A stretch of 9,630 bases of DNA from Cohaesibacteraceae bacterium (GTDB lineage: Bacteria > Pseudomonadota > Alphaproteobacteria > Rhizobiales > Cohaesibacteraceae), in NCBI GenBank assembly GCA_016764535.1, contig JAESRR010000044.1, positions 1,248 to 10,877 on the forward strand. Reading direction: 5' to 3'. The translations under genes and the position numbers were made by a program. Shown here in pieces: positions 1-5,674 of the stretch. The notes below the pieces were generated by a model. The model searched no databases. It saw only the letters and a list, made by a program, of their open reading frames with translations, and was not told the DNA's origin. The stretch's first letter is position 1, and the number at the start of each line of letters is the position of its first letter.

Positions 1-1193
1 ATTTCTTTTTCTTTCGCTTTAAAAGGCACAAGATCTATATCTGTTTTCACAGAGGGGTTTTCAAGATTCAGTGTCGGCGGAGCGATATTATCCCGCATGG
101 CAAGAATGGAAAATATTGCTTCCACAGCTCCTGCCGCACCCAACAAATGACCAATAGCTGATTTTGTGGATGACATCGTAAGCCTGTTAGACTGCCCGTC
201 CATCAACCGCTCAACAGCTCGTAATTCAATTTCATCTCCCAGAGGAGTGGATGTGCCGTGCGAGTTAACATAGTCAATGTCTGTGGGATTAATTTCGGCG
301 CGTTTTAGCGCAGCCTTCATGCAACGATAGGCACCATCACCGTCAGCAGCCGGAGCGGTTATATGGTGTGCGTCTCCAGACATCCCATAGCCTACGATCT
401 CTGCGTATATTTTGGCACCCCGTGCTCTTGCGTGTTCAAGCTCTTCCAAAACAACAATCCCGGCACCTTCGCCCATCACAAAACCATCTCGACCTTCATC
501 ATAAGGTCTTGATGCCCGTTCCGGATCATCGTTGTACGCGGTGGAAAGCGCCCTGCATGATGCAAATCCCGCAAGTGACAGTCGACCCAGGGGAGATTCT
601 GCCCCACCAGCGACCATAACATCGGCATCACCAAAGATTATAATACGTGCGGCATCACCGATGGCGTGCGATCCGGTTGAACATGCTGTCACTACCGAAT
701 GATTTGGTCCTTTAAGTCCATGCCGAATAGAAACATGTCCCGAGGCCAGATTAATCAACCGGCCTGGAATAAAAAATGGACTGATACGACGCGGGCCCTT
801 GTCTCGCAAAACATGAGCACCTGCTTCAATACCGTTTAACCCGCCAATTCCGGAACCAATCAACACACCACTGGCACACTTATCTTCTTCAGTTTCCGGT
901 TTCCAGCCGGAATCTGCCATCGCCTGATCTGCGGCTTCAACAGCATAAATTATAAAATCATCAACCTTACGCTGCTCTTTGGGAGACATACAGCTATCGG
1001 GGTTAAACGTCTTCCCTCCTTCTCCATCGCCGCGTGGTACAAAGCAACCAATTCTGCAAGCGAGATCATCTGCCTTGAATTGGGTGATTTTCTGGGCACC
1101 GCTTTTACCGGCCAGTATCCCGGACCAGGATGTTTCAACATTTCCACCAAGCGGTGAAACCATGCCAAGCCCCGTAACAACCACGCGTCTCAT
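1..1193 (-). CDS. fabF: 3-oxoacyl-[ACP] synthase II (KAS II), partial at C-terminus
   Basis: FabF condenses malonyl-ACP with acyl-ACP, the elongation step of cytosolic type II fatty-acid synthesis. Read on the minus strand, the protein opens MRRVVVTGLGMVSPLGGNVE, the usual KAS II start. The active site is visible: the nucleophile Cys171 in TACSTGSHAIGDA, His312 in NSHGTSTPLGD, and Lys344 and His349 in STKSAIGHLLGA, giving the Cys-His-His set of the KAS I/II group. About 397 residues lie in the window. Family members are about 420 long, so roughly the last 25 residues, with the Gly-rich NSFGFGG-type ending, lie beyond the left edge. The ATG is preceded by AAGGGGA about 7 bases upstream. It follows acpP by 83 bases on the same strand, and that gap holds a stem-loop that may lower its expression relative to acpP. 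All visible key residues are intact and the identity is secure. Confidence 0.97.
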   Translation of the reverse strand, partial: MRRVVVTGLGMVSPLGGNVETSWSGILAGKSGAQKITQFKADDLACRIGCFVPRGDGEGGKTFNPDSCMSPKEQRKVDDFIIYAVEAADQAMADSGWKPETEEDKCASGVLIGSGIGGLNGIEAGAHVLRDKGPRRISPFFIPGRLINLASGHVSIRHGLKGPNHSVVTACSTGSHAIGDAARIIIFGDADVMVAGGAESPLGRLSLAGFASCRALSTAYNDDPERASRPYDEGRDGFVMGEGAGIVVLEELEHARARGAKIYAEIVGYGMSGDAHHITAPAADGDGAYRCMKAALKRAEINPTDIDYVNSHGTSTPLGDEIELRAVERLMDGQSNRLTMSSTKSAIGHLLGAAGAVEAIFSILAMRDNIAPPTLNLENPSVKTDIDLVPFKAKEKE

Positions 1194-1218
1194 AAAAAAG
1201 ATCCCCTTAAATATAGAG

Positions 1219-1249
1219 AGACCGGACATGAGTAATCATGCCCGGGTCT
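1219..1249 (-). promoter_or_regulatory. Stem-loop between acpP and fabF
   Basis: In minus-strand RNA, AGACC pairs with GGUCU, then after one bulged C, GGGCAUG pairs with CAUGUCC (one G-U pair) around the loop AUUACU. That is 12 base pairs. No U-run follows, so it is not a standard intrinsic terminator. It begins 28 bases after the acpP stop codon and ends just upstream of the fabF ribosome binding site. I infer a 3'-end stabiliser, processing site or attenuator that helps keep ACP more abundant than FabF. The pairing is seen in the sequence; the role is inferred. Confidence 0.6.
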
Positions 1250-1276
1250 GGTATTTTGCAGATTATGAAATCTGAA

Positions 1277-1513
1277 TTATGCAGTTGCTTTTGTGAGGAA
1301 ACTAACGGCATCCCCAACAGTCAGTATTGTTTCTGCAGCATCATCCGGAATTTCAACACCAAATTCTTCTTCGAATGCCATTACCAGCTCGACAGTATCC
1401 AGGCTATCAGCACCAAGATCGTCGATAAAGCTGGCTTTTTCTTCGACTTTGGCAGCATCAACGCCGAGCTGCTCTACAACAATTTTCTTTACGCGTTCTG
1501 CGACGTCGCTCAT
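1277..1513 (-). CDS. acpP: Acyl carrier protein
   Basis: ACP carries growing acyl chains on a 4'-phosphopantetheine arm, handing them among FabD, FabF, FabG and the other soluble enzymes, and to lipid A and phospholipid acyltransferases. The 78-residue acidic protein is the family's normal size. Ser37 in the motif [20 protein letters not shown] is the phosphopantetheine attachment site, and the Asp-Ser-Leu core and following recognition helix are intact. The start is ATG with a good Shine-Dalgarno, AGAGGA, about 8 bases upstream. It lies between fabG and fabF on the same strand but has long gaps on both sides (about 231 and 83 bases), unlike the tight fabD-fabG junction. This suggests its own promoter and separate control of transcript level, as expected for a protein needed in large amounts. 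Confidence 0.98.
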   Translation of the reverse strand: MSDVAERVKKIVVEQLGVDAAKVEEKASFIDDLGADSLDTVELVMAFEEEFGVEIPDDAAETILTVGDAVSFLTKATA

Positions 1514-1561
1514 GGTCTATCCTCTATTATCTCAATAATCCCAGGTCCCGGGGGAAACTGG

Positions 1562-1590
1562 AAAATCGGCTCCCTACAGGAGCCAGTCAA
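1562..1590 (-). promoter_or_regulatory. Candidate acpP promoter with inverted repeat as spacer
   Basis: On the minus strand a -35-like TTGACT (1590-1585) is followed, after exactly 17 bases, by a weak -10-like GATTTT (1567-1562). The whole 17-base spacer is a perfect inverted repeat, GGCTCC-N5-GGAGCC. The start point would fall near 1555, about 42 bases before the acpP ATG. A repeat in that position could be an operator for a repressor or activator, or alternatively a small transcript hairpin (6-bp stem followed by GATTTTCC). The -35 is good and the -10 matches consensus at only half its positions. Binding by any regulator is inferred. Confidence 0.4.
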
Positions 1591-1606
1591 AAATCCCGAC
1601 AACGGG
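1591..1606 (-). terminator. Weak terminator-like hairpin downstream of fabG
   Basis: In the minus-strand transcript, CCCG pairs with CGGG around a UUGU loop and is followed by AUUUUUGAC. The stem is only 4 bp, so this is at best a leaky terminator for the fabD-fabG transcript. Its U-run overlaps the candidate acpP -35 element. Low confidence. Confidence 0.25.
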
Positions 1607-1618
1607 TTTGGGCATCAG

Positions 1619-1636
1619 GTGCATGATTCCATGCAC
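1619..1636. repeat. Inverted repeat GTGCATG-N4-CATGCAC
   Basis: This is a perfect 7-bp inverted repeat with a 4-base centre, midway in the 231-base gap between fabG and acpP and about 28 bases upstream of the candidate acpP -35. It could be a transcription-factor site or an RNA hairpin. No U-run follows on the minus strand. No regulator can be named from sequence alone. Confidence 0.4.
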
Positions 1637-1744
1637 TACCCGCGCATTACACCTCAAGTCGGGCGGTTGGTATCACACTTTGATTTGCATATCCAGCACA
1701 CTATTGCCAACCTCTCAAGCTATCCAAAGAGTTGATGAAACACA

Positions 1745-2482
1745 TCAGATCATCGCAAGGCCGCCATTTACATGAAGTGTCTGTCCGGTCACATATGCAG
1801 CCTCGGAACTGGAGAGATAAACAACGCTGGATGCAACTTCTTCGCCAGTCCCAAGTCGCCTGGCCGGAACATTCGCCAAAATTGCGTCTTTTTGTTTTTC
1901 ATTCAACTTGTCAGTCATGGCTGTTGCAATAAAACCAGGCGCGACGCAATTGGCTGTAATATTACGCGAAGCTACTTCCTGGGCCAGGGATTTGGTCATT
2001 CCGATCAATCCGGCTTTGGCCGCACAATAATTTACCTGACCTGGGTTGCCGGTTACTCCAACCACCGATGAAATATTGATAATTCGACCGTATCGCCTTT
2101 TCATCATTCCTTTGATGGCAGCACGGGAAAGACGAAATACAGCTGTCAAATTGACATTGATGACATCATTCCAGTCCTGATCCTTCATCCTTATAAAAAG
2201 ACCATCCCGGGTAATCCCGGCATTGTTGACCAGGATATCCAGACCTCCCAGCGCTTCTTCAGCTGCAGGAATTAATTCGGCCACGGAATTGTTATCAGAA
2301 AGATTCGCAGGTGTTATGAAAACCCGATCACCCAGATCGGCCGCCACAGCTTCCAGTGCGTCAACTCGCGTCCCTGAAATGGCCACAGAAGCACCTCTGG
2401 CATGCAAGGCCAGTGCAATCGCACGTCCTATCCCGCCACTGGCGCCGGTTACTAGAGCCTTTTTTCCGCTTAGATCAAACAT
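1745..2482 (-). CDS. fabG: 3-oxoacyl-[ACP] reductase
   Basis: FabG performs the NADPH-dependent reduction of 3-ketoacyl-ACP to 3-hydroxyacyl-ACP, the first reductive step of each elongation cycle, as a cytosolic tetramer. It is a classical short-chain dehydrogenase. The cofactor motif TGASGGIG is at residues 12-19, NNAG at 87-90, and the catalytic set is Asn111, Ser138, Tyr152 and Lys156 (NYCAAKAG). The ending GQTLHVNGGLAMI is typical of FabG. I chose the ATG at 2482, giving 245 residues, the normal length. An in-frame TTG at 2494 would add MRDI, but that TTG lies within the Shine-Dalgarno region TTGAGGGAC serving the ATG. The gene begins 18 bases after fabD ends, so the two are surely co-transcribed. 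The long gap that follows separates it from acpP. Confidence 0.97.
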   Translation of the reverse strand: MFDLSGKKALVTGASGGIGRAIALALHARGASVAISGTRVDALEAVAADLGDRVFITPANLSDNNSVAELIPAAEEALGGLDILVNNAGITRDGLFIRMKDQDWNDVINVNLTAVFRLSRAAIKGMMKRRYGRIINISSVVGVTGNPGQVNYCAAKAGLIGMTKSLAQEVASRNITANCVAPGFIATAMTDKLNEKQKDAILANVPARRLGTGEEVASSVVYLSSSEAAYVTGQTLHVNGGLAMI

Positions 2483-2500
2483 AATGTCCCTCAATAATTG

Positions 2501-3442
2501 TTATGACAGGCGCGCCAGTACCGATTTGATGTCGTCAGGAGTTCCTACTGGAACAGTTTCGATACCTTTGACTATTCGTCGGGCAAGGCCGCTTAATACT
2601 TTTCCAGACCCCAGTTCAAACAGACAGTCAACACCCTGTCCTGCCATATACGCAACACTTTCACTCCACCTGACCATACCAGTCACCTGCTCAACAAGAG
2701 ACGTTCTGAGAACACCTGGTTCGGAGATTGCTTTGGCTTTCACATTAACAACAACAGGTACCGCAGGCACTTCAAATGATATACCCGCCAACGCTTCTGC
2801 CATTTTTTCAGCAGCTGGCTGCATAAGTCGACAATGGAATGGTGCACTTACCGGCAAGAGTATTGCCCGCTTTGCGCCTTTCTCTTTCGCCAGCCTGGCA
2901 GCACGTTCCACTGCAGATTTGTGCCCGGAAATTACAACCTGGCCCGGCGCATTGTCATTGGCAGCCTCACAAACTTCACCCTGCGCTGCTTCTGCAGCTA
3001 CAGCCCGGACTTCATCCAGTGTTAATCCAAGCACGGCGGCCATGGCACCTTCGCCAACGGCCACAGCAGCCTGCATTGCATCTCCACGCAGCCTGAGCAA
3101 TCGGGCAGTATCCGATACTTCCAGAACACCGGCGGCTGCCAGAGCCGAATATTCACCAAGGGAATGACCGGCAACATAAGAAACATTCCCGGATAATTTT
3201 ATACCTTCATGTTCGAGAATGCGAAATGTTGCCAGACTAACAGCCATGAGTGCCGGTTGTGCGTTTTTTGTAAGCGTCAATTCTTCCTGCGTACCATTCC
3301 AGATAATGTTGGAAAGTTTTTCGCCCAATGCATCATCAACTTCCTCAAATATTGATTTAGCTACAGCATACTCCCGTGCCAGTGCCTGCCCCATTCCAAC
3401 GACCTGACTGCCCTGCCCTGGAAAAGTGAATGCGAATGTCAT
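2501..3442 (-). CDS. fabD: Malonyl-CoA:ACP transacylase
   Basis: FabD moves malonyl from CoA to the phosphopantetheine arm of ACP, supplying the extender unit for FabF and FabH in the cytosol. The 313-residue protein has the family's normal length. It shows FPGQGSQ at 7-13 (oxyanion-hole Gln10), the nucleophile elbow GHSLGEYSA with Ser94, the substrate-carboxylate Arg119 in LLRLRG, and the catalytic His203 in SAPFHCRLM. A small ferredoxin-like subdomain lies between roughly residues 127 and 198. The C-terminal GSGKVLSGLARRIVKG matches the family. It is the first gene of the leftward cluster and starts at an ATG with a weak GGGAT element upstream. It faces away from rpsF across a 423-base control region. 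No key residue is missing. Confidence 0.97.
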   Translation of the reverse strand: MTFAFTFPGQGSQVVGMGQALAREYAVAKSIFEEVDDALGEKLSNIIWNGTQEELTLTKNAQPALMAVSLATFRILEHEGIKLSGNVSYVAGHSLGEYSALAAAGVLEVSDTARLLRLRGDAMQAAVAVGEGAMAAVLGLTLDEVRAVAAEAAQGEVCEAANDNAPGQVVISGHKSAVERAARLAKEKGAKRAILLPVSAPFHCRLMQPAAEKMAEALAGISFEVPAVPVVVNVKAKAISEPGVLRTSLVEQVTGMVRWSESVAYMAGQGVDCLFELGSGKVLSGLARRIVKGIETVPVGTPDDIKSVLARLS

Positions 3443-3523
3443 ACAGAATATCCCGAATTAGCATTAAGTCATGTTTCAAAAAATGTTAGACGCACAATAC
3501 AATCATGCGCACTATTTGTCCGC

Positions 3524-3552
3524 TTTAGGCCGTATCACGCTATGCATGTCAA
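3524..3552 (-). promoter_or_regulatory. Candidate promoter of the fabD operon
   Basis: On the minus strand there is a perfect consensus -35, TTGACA (3552-3547), then a 17-base spacer and a poor -10-like CCTAAA (3529-3524). Transcription would start near 3517, giving a leader of about 75 bases before the fabD ATG. The -35 is strong evidence, the -10 is weak, and other placements are possible. Confidence 0.4.
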
Positions 3553-3636
3553 GGCCAGCAATGCATGGCAGACGTGCAGCACAAGCTATCAAACCGCAAA
3601 ACAGTTCAAAACGAACCGTGATCGATGGATTTGTGC

Positions 3637-3664
3637 TTGCATGGTTCTCTTTATTGCGTATAAC
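3637..3664 (+). promoter_or_regulatory. Candidate promoter of the rpsF operon
   Basis: TTGCAT (3637-3642) and TATAAC (3659-3664) are separated by 16 bases, a good housekeeping sigma-factor match on the plus strand. Transcription would begin near 3671, leaving a leader of about 195 bases before the rpsF ATG. That is long for a ribosomal-protein gene and fits a regulatory leader. It points away from the candidate fabD promoter, and the two -35 elements are about 85 bases apart. Confidence 0.5.
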
Positions 3665-3701
3665 CCAGCAATCCGGTTTATTTACTGGACAACAACGTCT
3701 T

Positions 3702-3865
3702 TGGACCCGGTTGGGAGCTGAAGGGGAGAGCAGCTTGTGCTGTAGGCCTGCAATATGCTGGTCGTCTTCCTGTGTTCCCACTCTCGAAGAACTTAAGCAG
3801 GCCTTTCCAAGGCTTCGCCGAGGCTTTGCGCCGGTCCAGGGCATGTGCACAAGGGAAAGGCTCCA
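3702..3865 (+). promoter_or_regulatory. Structured rpsF leader, possible S6:S18 autoregulatory element
   Basis: The leader has several complementary segments. An outer stem joins TGGACC[C]GG at 3702-3710 with CCGGTCCA at 3831-3838 (8 bp, one bulged C). A perfect 8-bp stem joins AGGCCTGC at 3744-3751 with GCAGGCCT at 3797-3804. A small hairpin, AGCTG (3716-3720) with CAGCT (3731-3735), shows a purine-rich loop, AAGGGGAGAG. GGAGC (3714-3718) could instead pair with GCTCC (3860-3864) next to the start codon. Known S6:S18 leaders use a structure with an exposed CCG trinucleotide, and CCG occurs on both arms here, but I cannot establish a match to the consensus. The pairings are seen; folding and regulation are inferred. 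Confidence 0.45.
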
Positions 3866-4333
3866 ATGGCACTTTACGAACATATATTTATGGCGCGTCA
3901 GGACGTATCTGCGCAGCAGGTAGAAGCCCTGACAGAACAGTTTTCGACGCTCTTGTCTGAAAATGGCGGCTCTGTTGGCAAGACCGAATACTGGGGTTTG
4001 AAAACCATAGCATTTCGTGTCAACAAAAACCGCAAGGCTCATTACACACTGATGAATCTCACTGGCGAACCTGCTGCGATTGCAGAGATGGAACGTCAGA
4101 TGCGCCTGAACGAAGATGTCATTCGCTTTATGACCCTTCGCGTTAACGCACACGATGAAGAACAATCAGCAATGATGCAAAAACGTGATCGTGACGGTCG
4201 TGGAAATCGTGGCGGTAGTGGCCGTGGTCCTCGTGATGATCGTGGTCCTCGTGAAGACAGAGGTCCCCGTGAAGATCGTAGTGCCCGCGCACCGCGCCCA
4301 GAAGCGAATTCCGAGACAGGTGGAGATAAATAA
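3866..4333 (+). CDS. rpsF: 30S ribosomal protein S6 (bS6)
   Basis: S6 binds S18 and the central domain of 16S rRNA on the 30S platform. The N-terminal core [20 protein letters not shown] through about residue 96 is the S6 ferredoxin-like fold; the conserved [19 protein letters not shown] segment lies at 42-60. From about residue 105 to 155 there is a low-complexity Arg/Gly/Asp/Pro tail with three six-residue repeats, RGPR(D/E)D, at 120-137. E. coli S6 is shorter (about 131-135 residues with a Glu tail), while alphaproteobacterial S6 often has an Arg-rich tail. The ATG at 3866 follows GGGAAAGG about 5 bases upstream and is preferred to a GTG at 3845, which would add seven uncharacteristic residues. 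Its TAA overlaps the rpsR ATG by one base, so the S6 and S18 partners are translated in tandem. Confidence 0.97.
   Translation: MALYEHIFMARQDVSAQQVEALTEQFSTLLSENGGSVGKTEYWGLKTIAFRVNKNRKAHYTLMNLTGEPAAIAEMERQMRLNEDVIRFMTLRVNAHDEEQSAMMQKRDRDGRGNRGGSGRGPRDDRGPREDRGPREDRSARAPRPEANSETGGDK
4223..4276 (+). repeat. 18-bp tandem repeat within rpsF
   Basis: Three in-frame 18-base units encode [12 protein letters not shown] and RGPRED. Units 1 and 2 differ at two bases; unit 3 differs from unit 2 at four, including a synonymous CGT to AGA change. This looks like an older tandem duplication that lengthened the basic C-terminal tail of S6. Confidence 0.8.
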
Positions 4334-4566
4334 TGTCAGGTGGTCGTCGTCCATTTTTCCGTCGTCGCAAAACATGCCCGTTTACAGGTGATAATGCGCC
4401 AAAGATTGATTACAAGGATATCCGTTTGCTGCAGCGCTATATTTCCGAGCGCGGCAAGATCGTTCCTTCCCGTATTACTGCCGTTTCTGCAAAGAAACAG
4501 CGTGAGCTGGCCCGTGCAATCAAGCGCGCCCGCTTCCTTGGCCTGTTGCCATACGCAATAAAATAG
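4333..4566 (+). CDS. rpsR: 30S ribosomal protein S18 (bS18)
   Basis: S18 forms a heterodimer with S6 on the 30S platform near the mRNA exit region. The 77-residue, strongly basic protein has the family's normal length. Its core, [20 protein letters not shown] at residues 25-44 followed by [20 protein letters not shown], is the S18 signature. Residues 1-13 are an Arg/Lys-rich N-terminus and there is a single Cys at 15. The ATG shares its first base with the rpsF stop codon, and GGAG lies 7 bases upstream inside the end of rpsF, so coupling is tight. A strong hairpin terminator begins 16 bases after its stop, making rpsF-rpsR a two-gene unit with limited read-through. Confidence 0.98.
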   Translation: MSGGRRPFFRRRKTCPFTGDNAPKIDYKDIRLLQRYISERGKIVPSRITAVSAKKQRELARAIKRARFLGLLPYAIK

Positions 4567-4579
4567 TGACCCTGGGTCA
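4567..4579. repeat. Palindrome directly after the rpsR stop
   Basis: TGACCC-T-GGGTCA is a perfect 6-bp inverted repeat with a single-base centre, starting at the base after the rpsR stop. The loop is too small for a good RNA hairpin, so it is either a possible protein site or chance. Its GGTCA could also pair with the adjacent TGACC at the base of the terminator stem. Confidence 0.35.
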
Positions 4580-4581
4580 TT

Positions 4582-4611
4582 GACCGGGCGGTTTTTTTGC
4601 CCGGTCGTTTT
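4582..4611 (+). terminator. Intrinsic terminator or attenuator after rpsR
   Basis: GACCGGGC (4582-4589) pairs with GCCCGGTC (4599-4606) around a loop containing seven T, followed by GTTTTG. It is an 8-bp GC-rich stem with a short U-run. Because the next gene continues on the same strand and rplI lies further on, it may act as a partial terminator that lets some transcripts through. Confidence 0.8.
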
Positions 4612-4660
4612 GTTTGCAGTCGCAAACAGGTTGGGAATGTACAATTTTATTGGAACATTC
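4611..4660 (+). promoter_or_regulatory. Two further stem-loops upstream of the DUF2232 gene
   Basis: TGTTTGC (4611-4617) pairs perfectly with GCAAACA (4622-4628) around AGTC. Next, GAATGT (4635-4640) pairs with ACATTC (4655-4660), and CAAT (4642-4645) with ATTG (4649-4652), around TTT, with a small internal loop, for 10 bp in all. Neither is followed by a U-run. They could be mRNA processing or stability elements, or operator sites. A weak promoter possibility, TTGGAA-15 bases-CATAAT (4650-4676), overlaps the end of the second stem. Confidence 0.5.
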
Positions 4661-4693
4661 TCTAACCGCACATAATGTAGCGGGACAGCACAG

Positions 4694-5659
4694 ATGTTAA
4701 AGCCTTATGCCATTGTCGGGATTATTTCCGGATTGGGAACAGCAGTTCTCAATCTTTCCTTTCTATCGGGATCGTCCGTTGCGATTCTCCTGGTGATGCT
4801 GGCACCTTTACCCATTTTGATAGCAACACTGGGCTGGGGATCTGTTTCCGGCCTCATCGCTGCCGTATCTGCGGGTATTCTGACTGCTGTGGTATGGCAG
4901 TATTCGAGCGGTACCATGCTCCCCGGTCTACTAATATTTGTTTTGATCGGACTACCGGCATTCTGGGTAGGGCATCTCTGCGGACAAACCCGAAAAAATC
5001 AGGACAATGAACTTATCGGCTATCCGATAGGGCGACTGCTCGCATGGATCATCGCTCTTGCGGTGCTTGTAAACTTTGCCCAATTGGCTTTCATTGGATT
5101 TGACCTCGAAAAATTGCGTGATTTTCTGAATACGATGATTATGAATTTTTCGAACTCCGGGGCAGTGCCAACAAACACACCTTTTGATACTGAAGCGATC
5201 ACCAATGCAGTGATGCTGATACTTCCGGTCACCACGGCATTCTTCTGGGTATGTCTTCAAACATTAAATGTCTATCTGGCGGCTCTGGTGGTGAGATCGT
5301 CCGGACAACTCCATCGCACATGGCCGATCATGCGCGCGGTTGCAATGCCCAAACTGGCTATTCCATTCGTAATTCTGGGCTTGTTTGGTTCATTCTTCGA
5401 TGGAATTCCTGGCTACATTGGCCTCCTTGTTACTGGTGGTTTTTTCGCGGGATATCTATTTCTTGGACTGGCTGTATTGCACACGTTCTCCCGAAAATTT
5501 GAACAATACCGCCTAATTCTCGGCTTTTTCTACCTTCTACTCATGTTCATTTATCCCCTGGCTCTTTTGATAGCGGTCATTGGATTATTTGATCAATTCT
5601 TCAACTTTCGGAACAAAATCAATACAGATCCTGTTCCGAACCCAAATAATTTAAATTAG
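4694..5659 (+). CDS. DUF2232-type polytopic membrane protein, function unknown
   Basis: The 321-residue protein is very hydrophobic, with about eight or nine membrane segments, near residues 5-24, 28-48, 51-69, 75-95, 113-135, 169-198, 221-236, 241-265 and 273-303. The soluble part between about 136 and 168 (FDLEKLRDFLNTMIMNFSNS and on) probably faces one side of the inner membrane, and the C-terminus is a polar Asn/Pro-rich tail. I assign DUF2232 (YybS-like) mainly from the fold pattern and the known position of such a gene between rpsR and rplI in alphaproteobacteria; no catalytic motif is visible. Relatives include membrane subunits resembling transporter S components, but no substrate can be inferred. 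The ATG has only a weak GGGA upstream, suggesting low translation. rplI starts 15 bases after its stop, so the two are co-transcribed. There is no cleavable signal peptide; the first segment looks like an anchor. Confidence 0.8.
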   Translation: MLKPYAIVGIISGLGTAVLNLSFLSGSSVAILLVMLAPLPILIATLGWGSVSGLIAAVSAGILTAVVWQYSSGTMLPGLLIFVLIGLPAFWVGHLCGQTRKNQDNELIGYPIGRLLAWIIALAVLVNFAQLAFIGFDLEKLRDFLNTMIMNFSNSGAVPTNTPFDTEAITNAVMLILPVTTAFFWVCLQTLNVYLAALVVRSSGQLHRTWPIMRAVAMPKLAIPFVILGLFGSFFDGIPGYIGLLVTGGFFAGYLFLGLAVLHTFSRKFEQYRLILGFFYLLLMFIYPLALLIAVIGLFDQFFNFRNKINTDPVPNPNNLN

Positions 5660-5674
5660 ATCCGGAGACCTACA

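Noticed and set aside
1238..1735. 165-codon plus-strand ORF across acpP and the acpP-fabG gap
   Set aside because: It is antisense to acpP, with no good ribosome binding site and no recognisable domain. The gap is better explained by palindromes and a minus-strand promoter.
2483..2494. TTG at 2494 as a longer fabG start
   Set aside because: It lies within the TTGAGGGAC ribosome binding sequence of the ATG at 2482, which begins the standard FabG N-terminus MFDLSGKKALVTG.
2223..3167. 314-codon plus-strand ORF across fabG and fabD
   Set aside because: It is antisense to two fully intact enzymes, with low-complexity Ser/Ala/Thr composition typical of a shadow frame.
3811..3834. Imperfect direct repeat AGGCTTCGCCG / AGGCTTTGCGCCG in the rpsF leader
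   Set aside because: It has only two short copies, with a mismatch and a length difference. It is more likely part of the leader's paired structure than a true repeat element.
3845..3868. GTG at 3845 as a longer rpsF start
   Set aside because: It adds MHKGKAP, which is not seen in S6. The ATG at 3866 opens directly with the conserved ALYEH and has a purine-rich ribosome binding site just upstream, within the would-be extension.
3512..4165. 217-codon minus-strand ORF covering the rpsF leader and the 5' half of rpsF
   Set aside because: It is antisense to a certain ribosomal-protein gene, its protein resembles no family I know, and its composition looks like a shadow of the rpsF coding strand.
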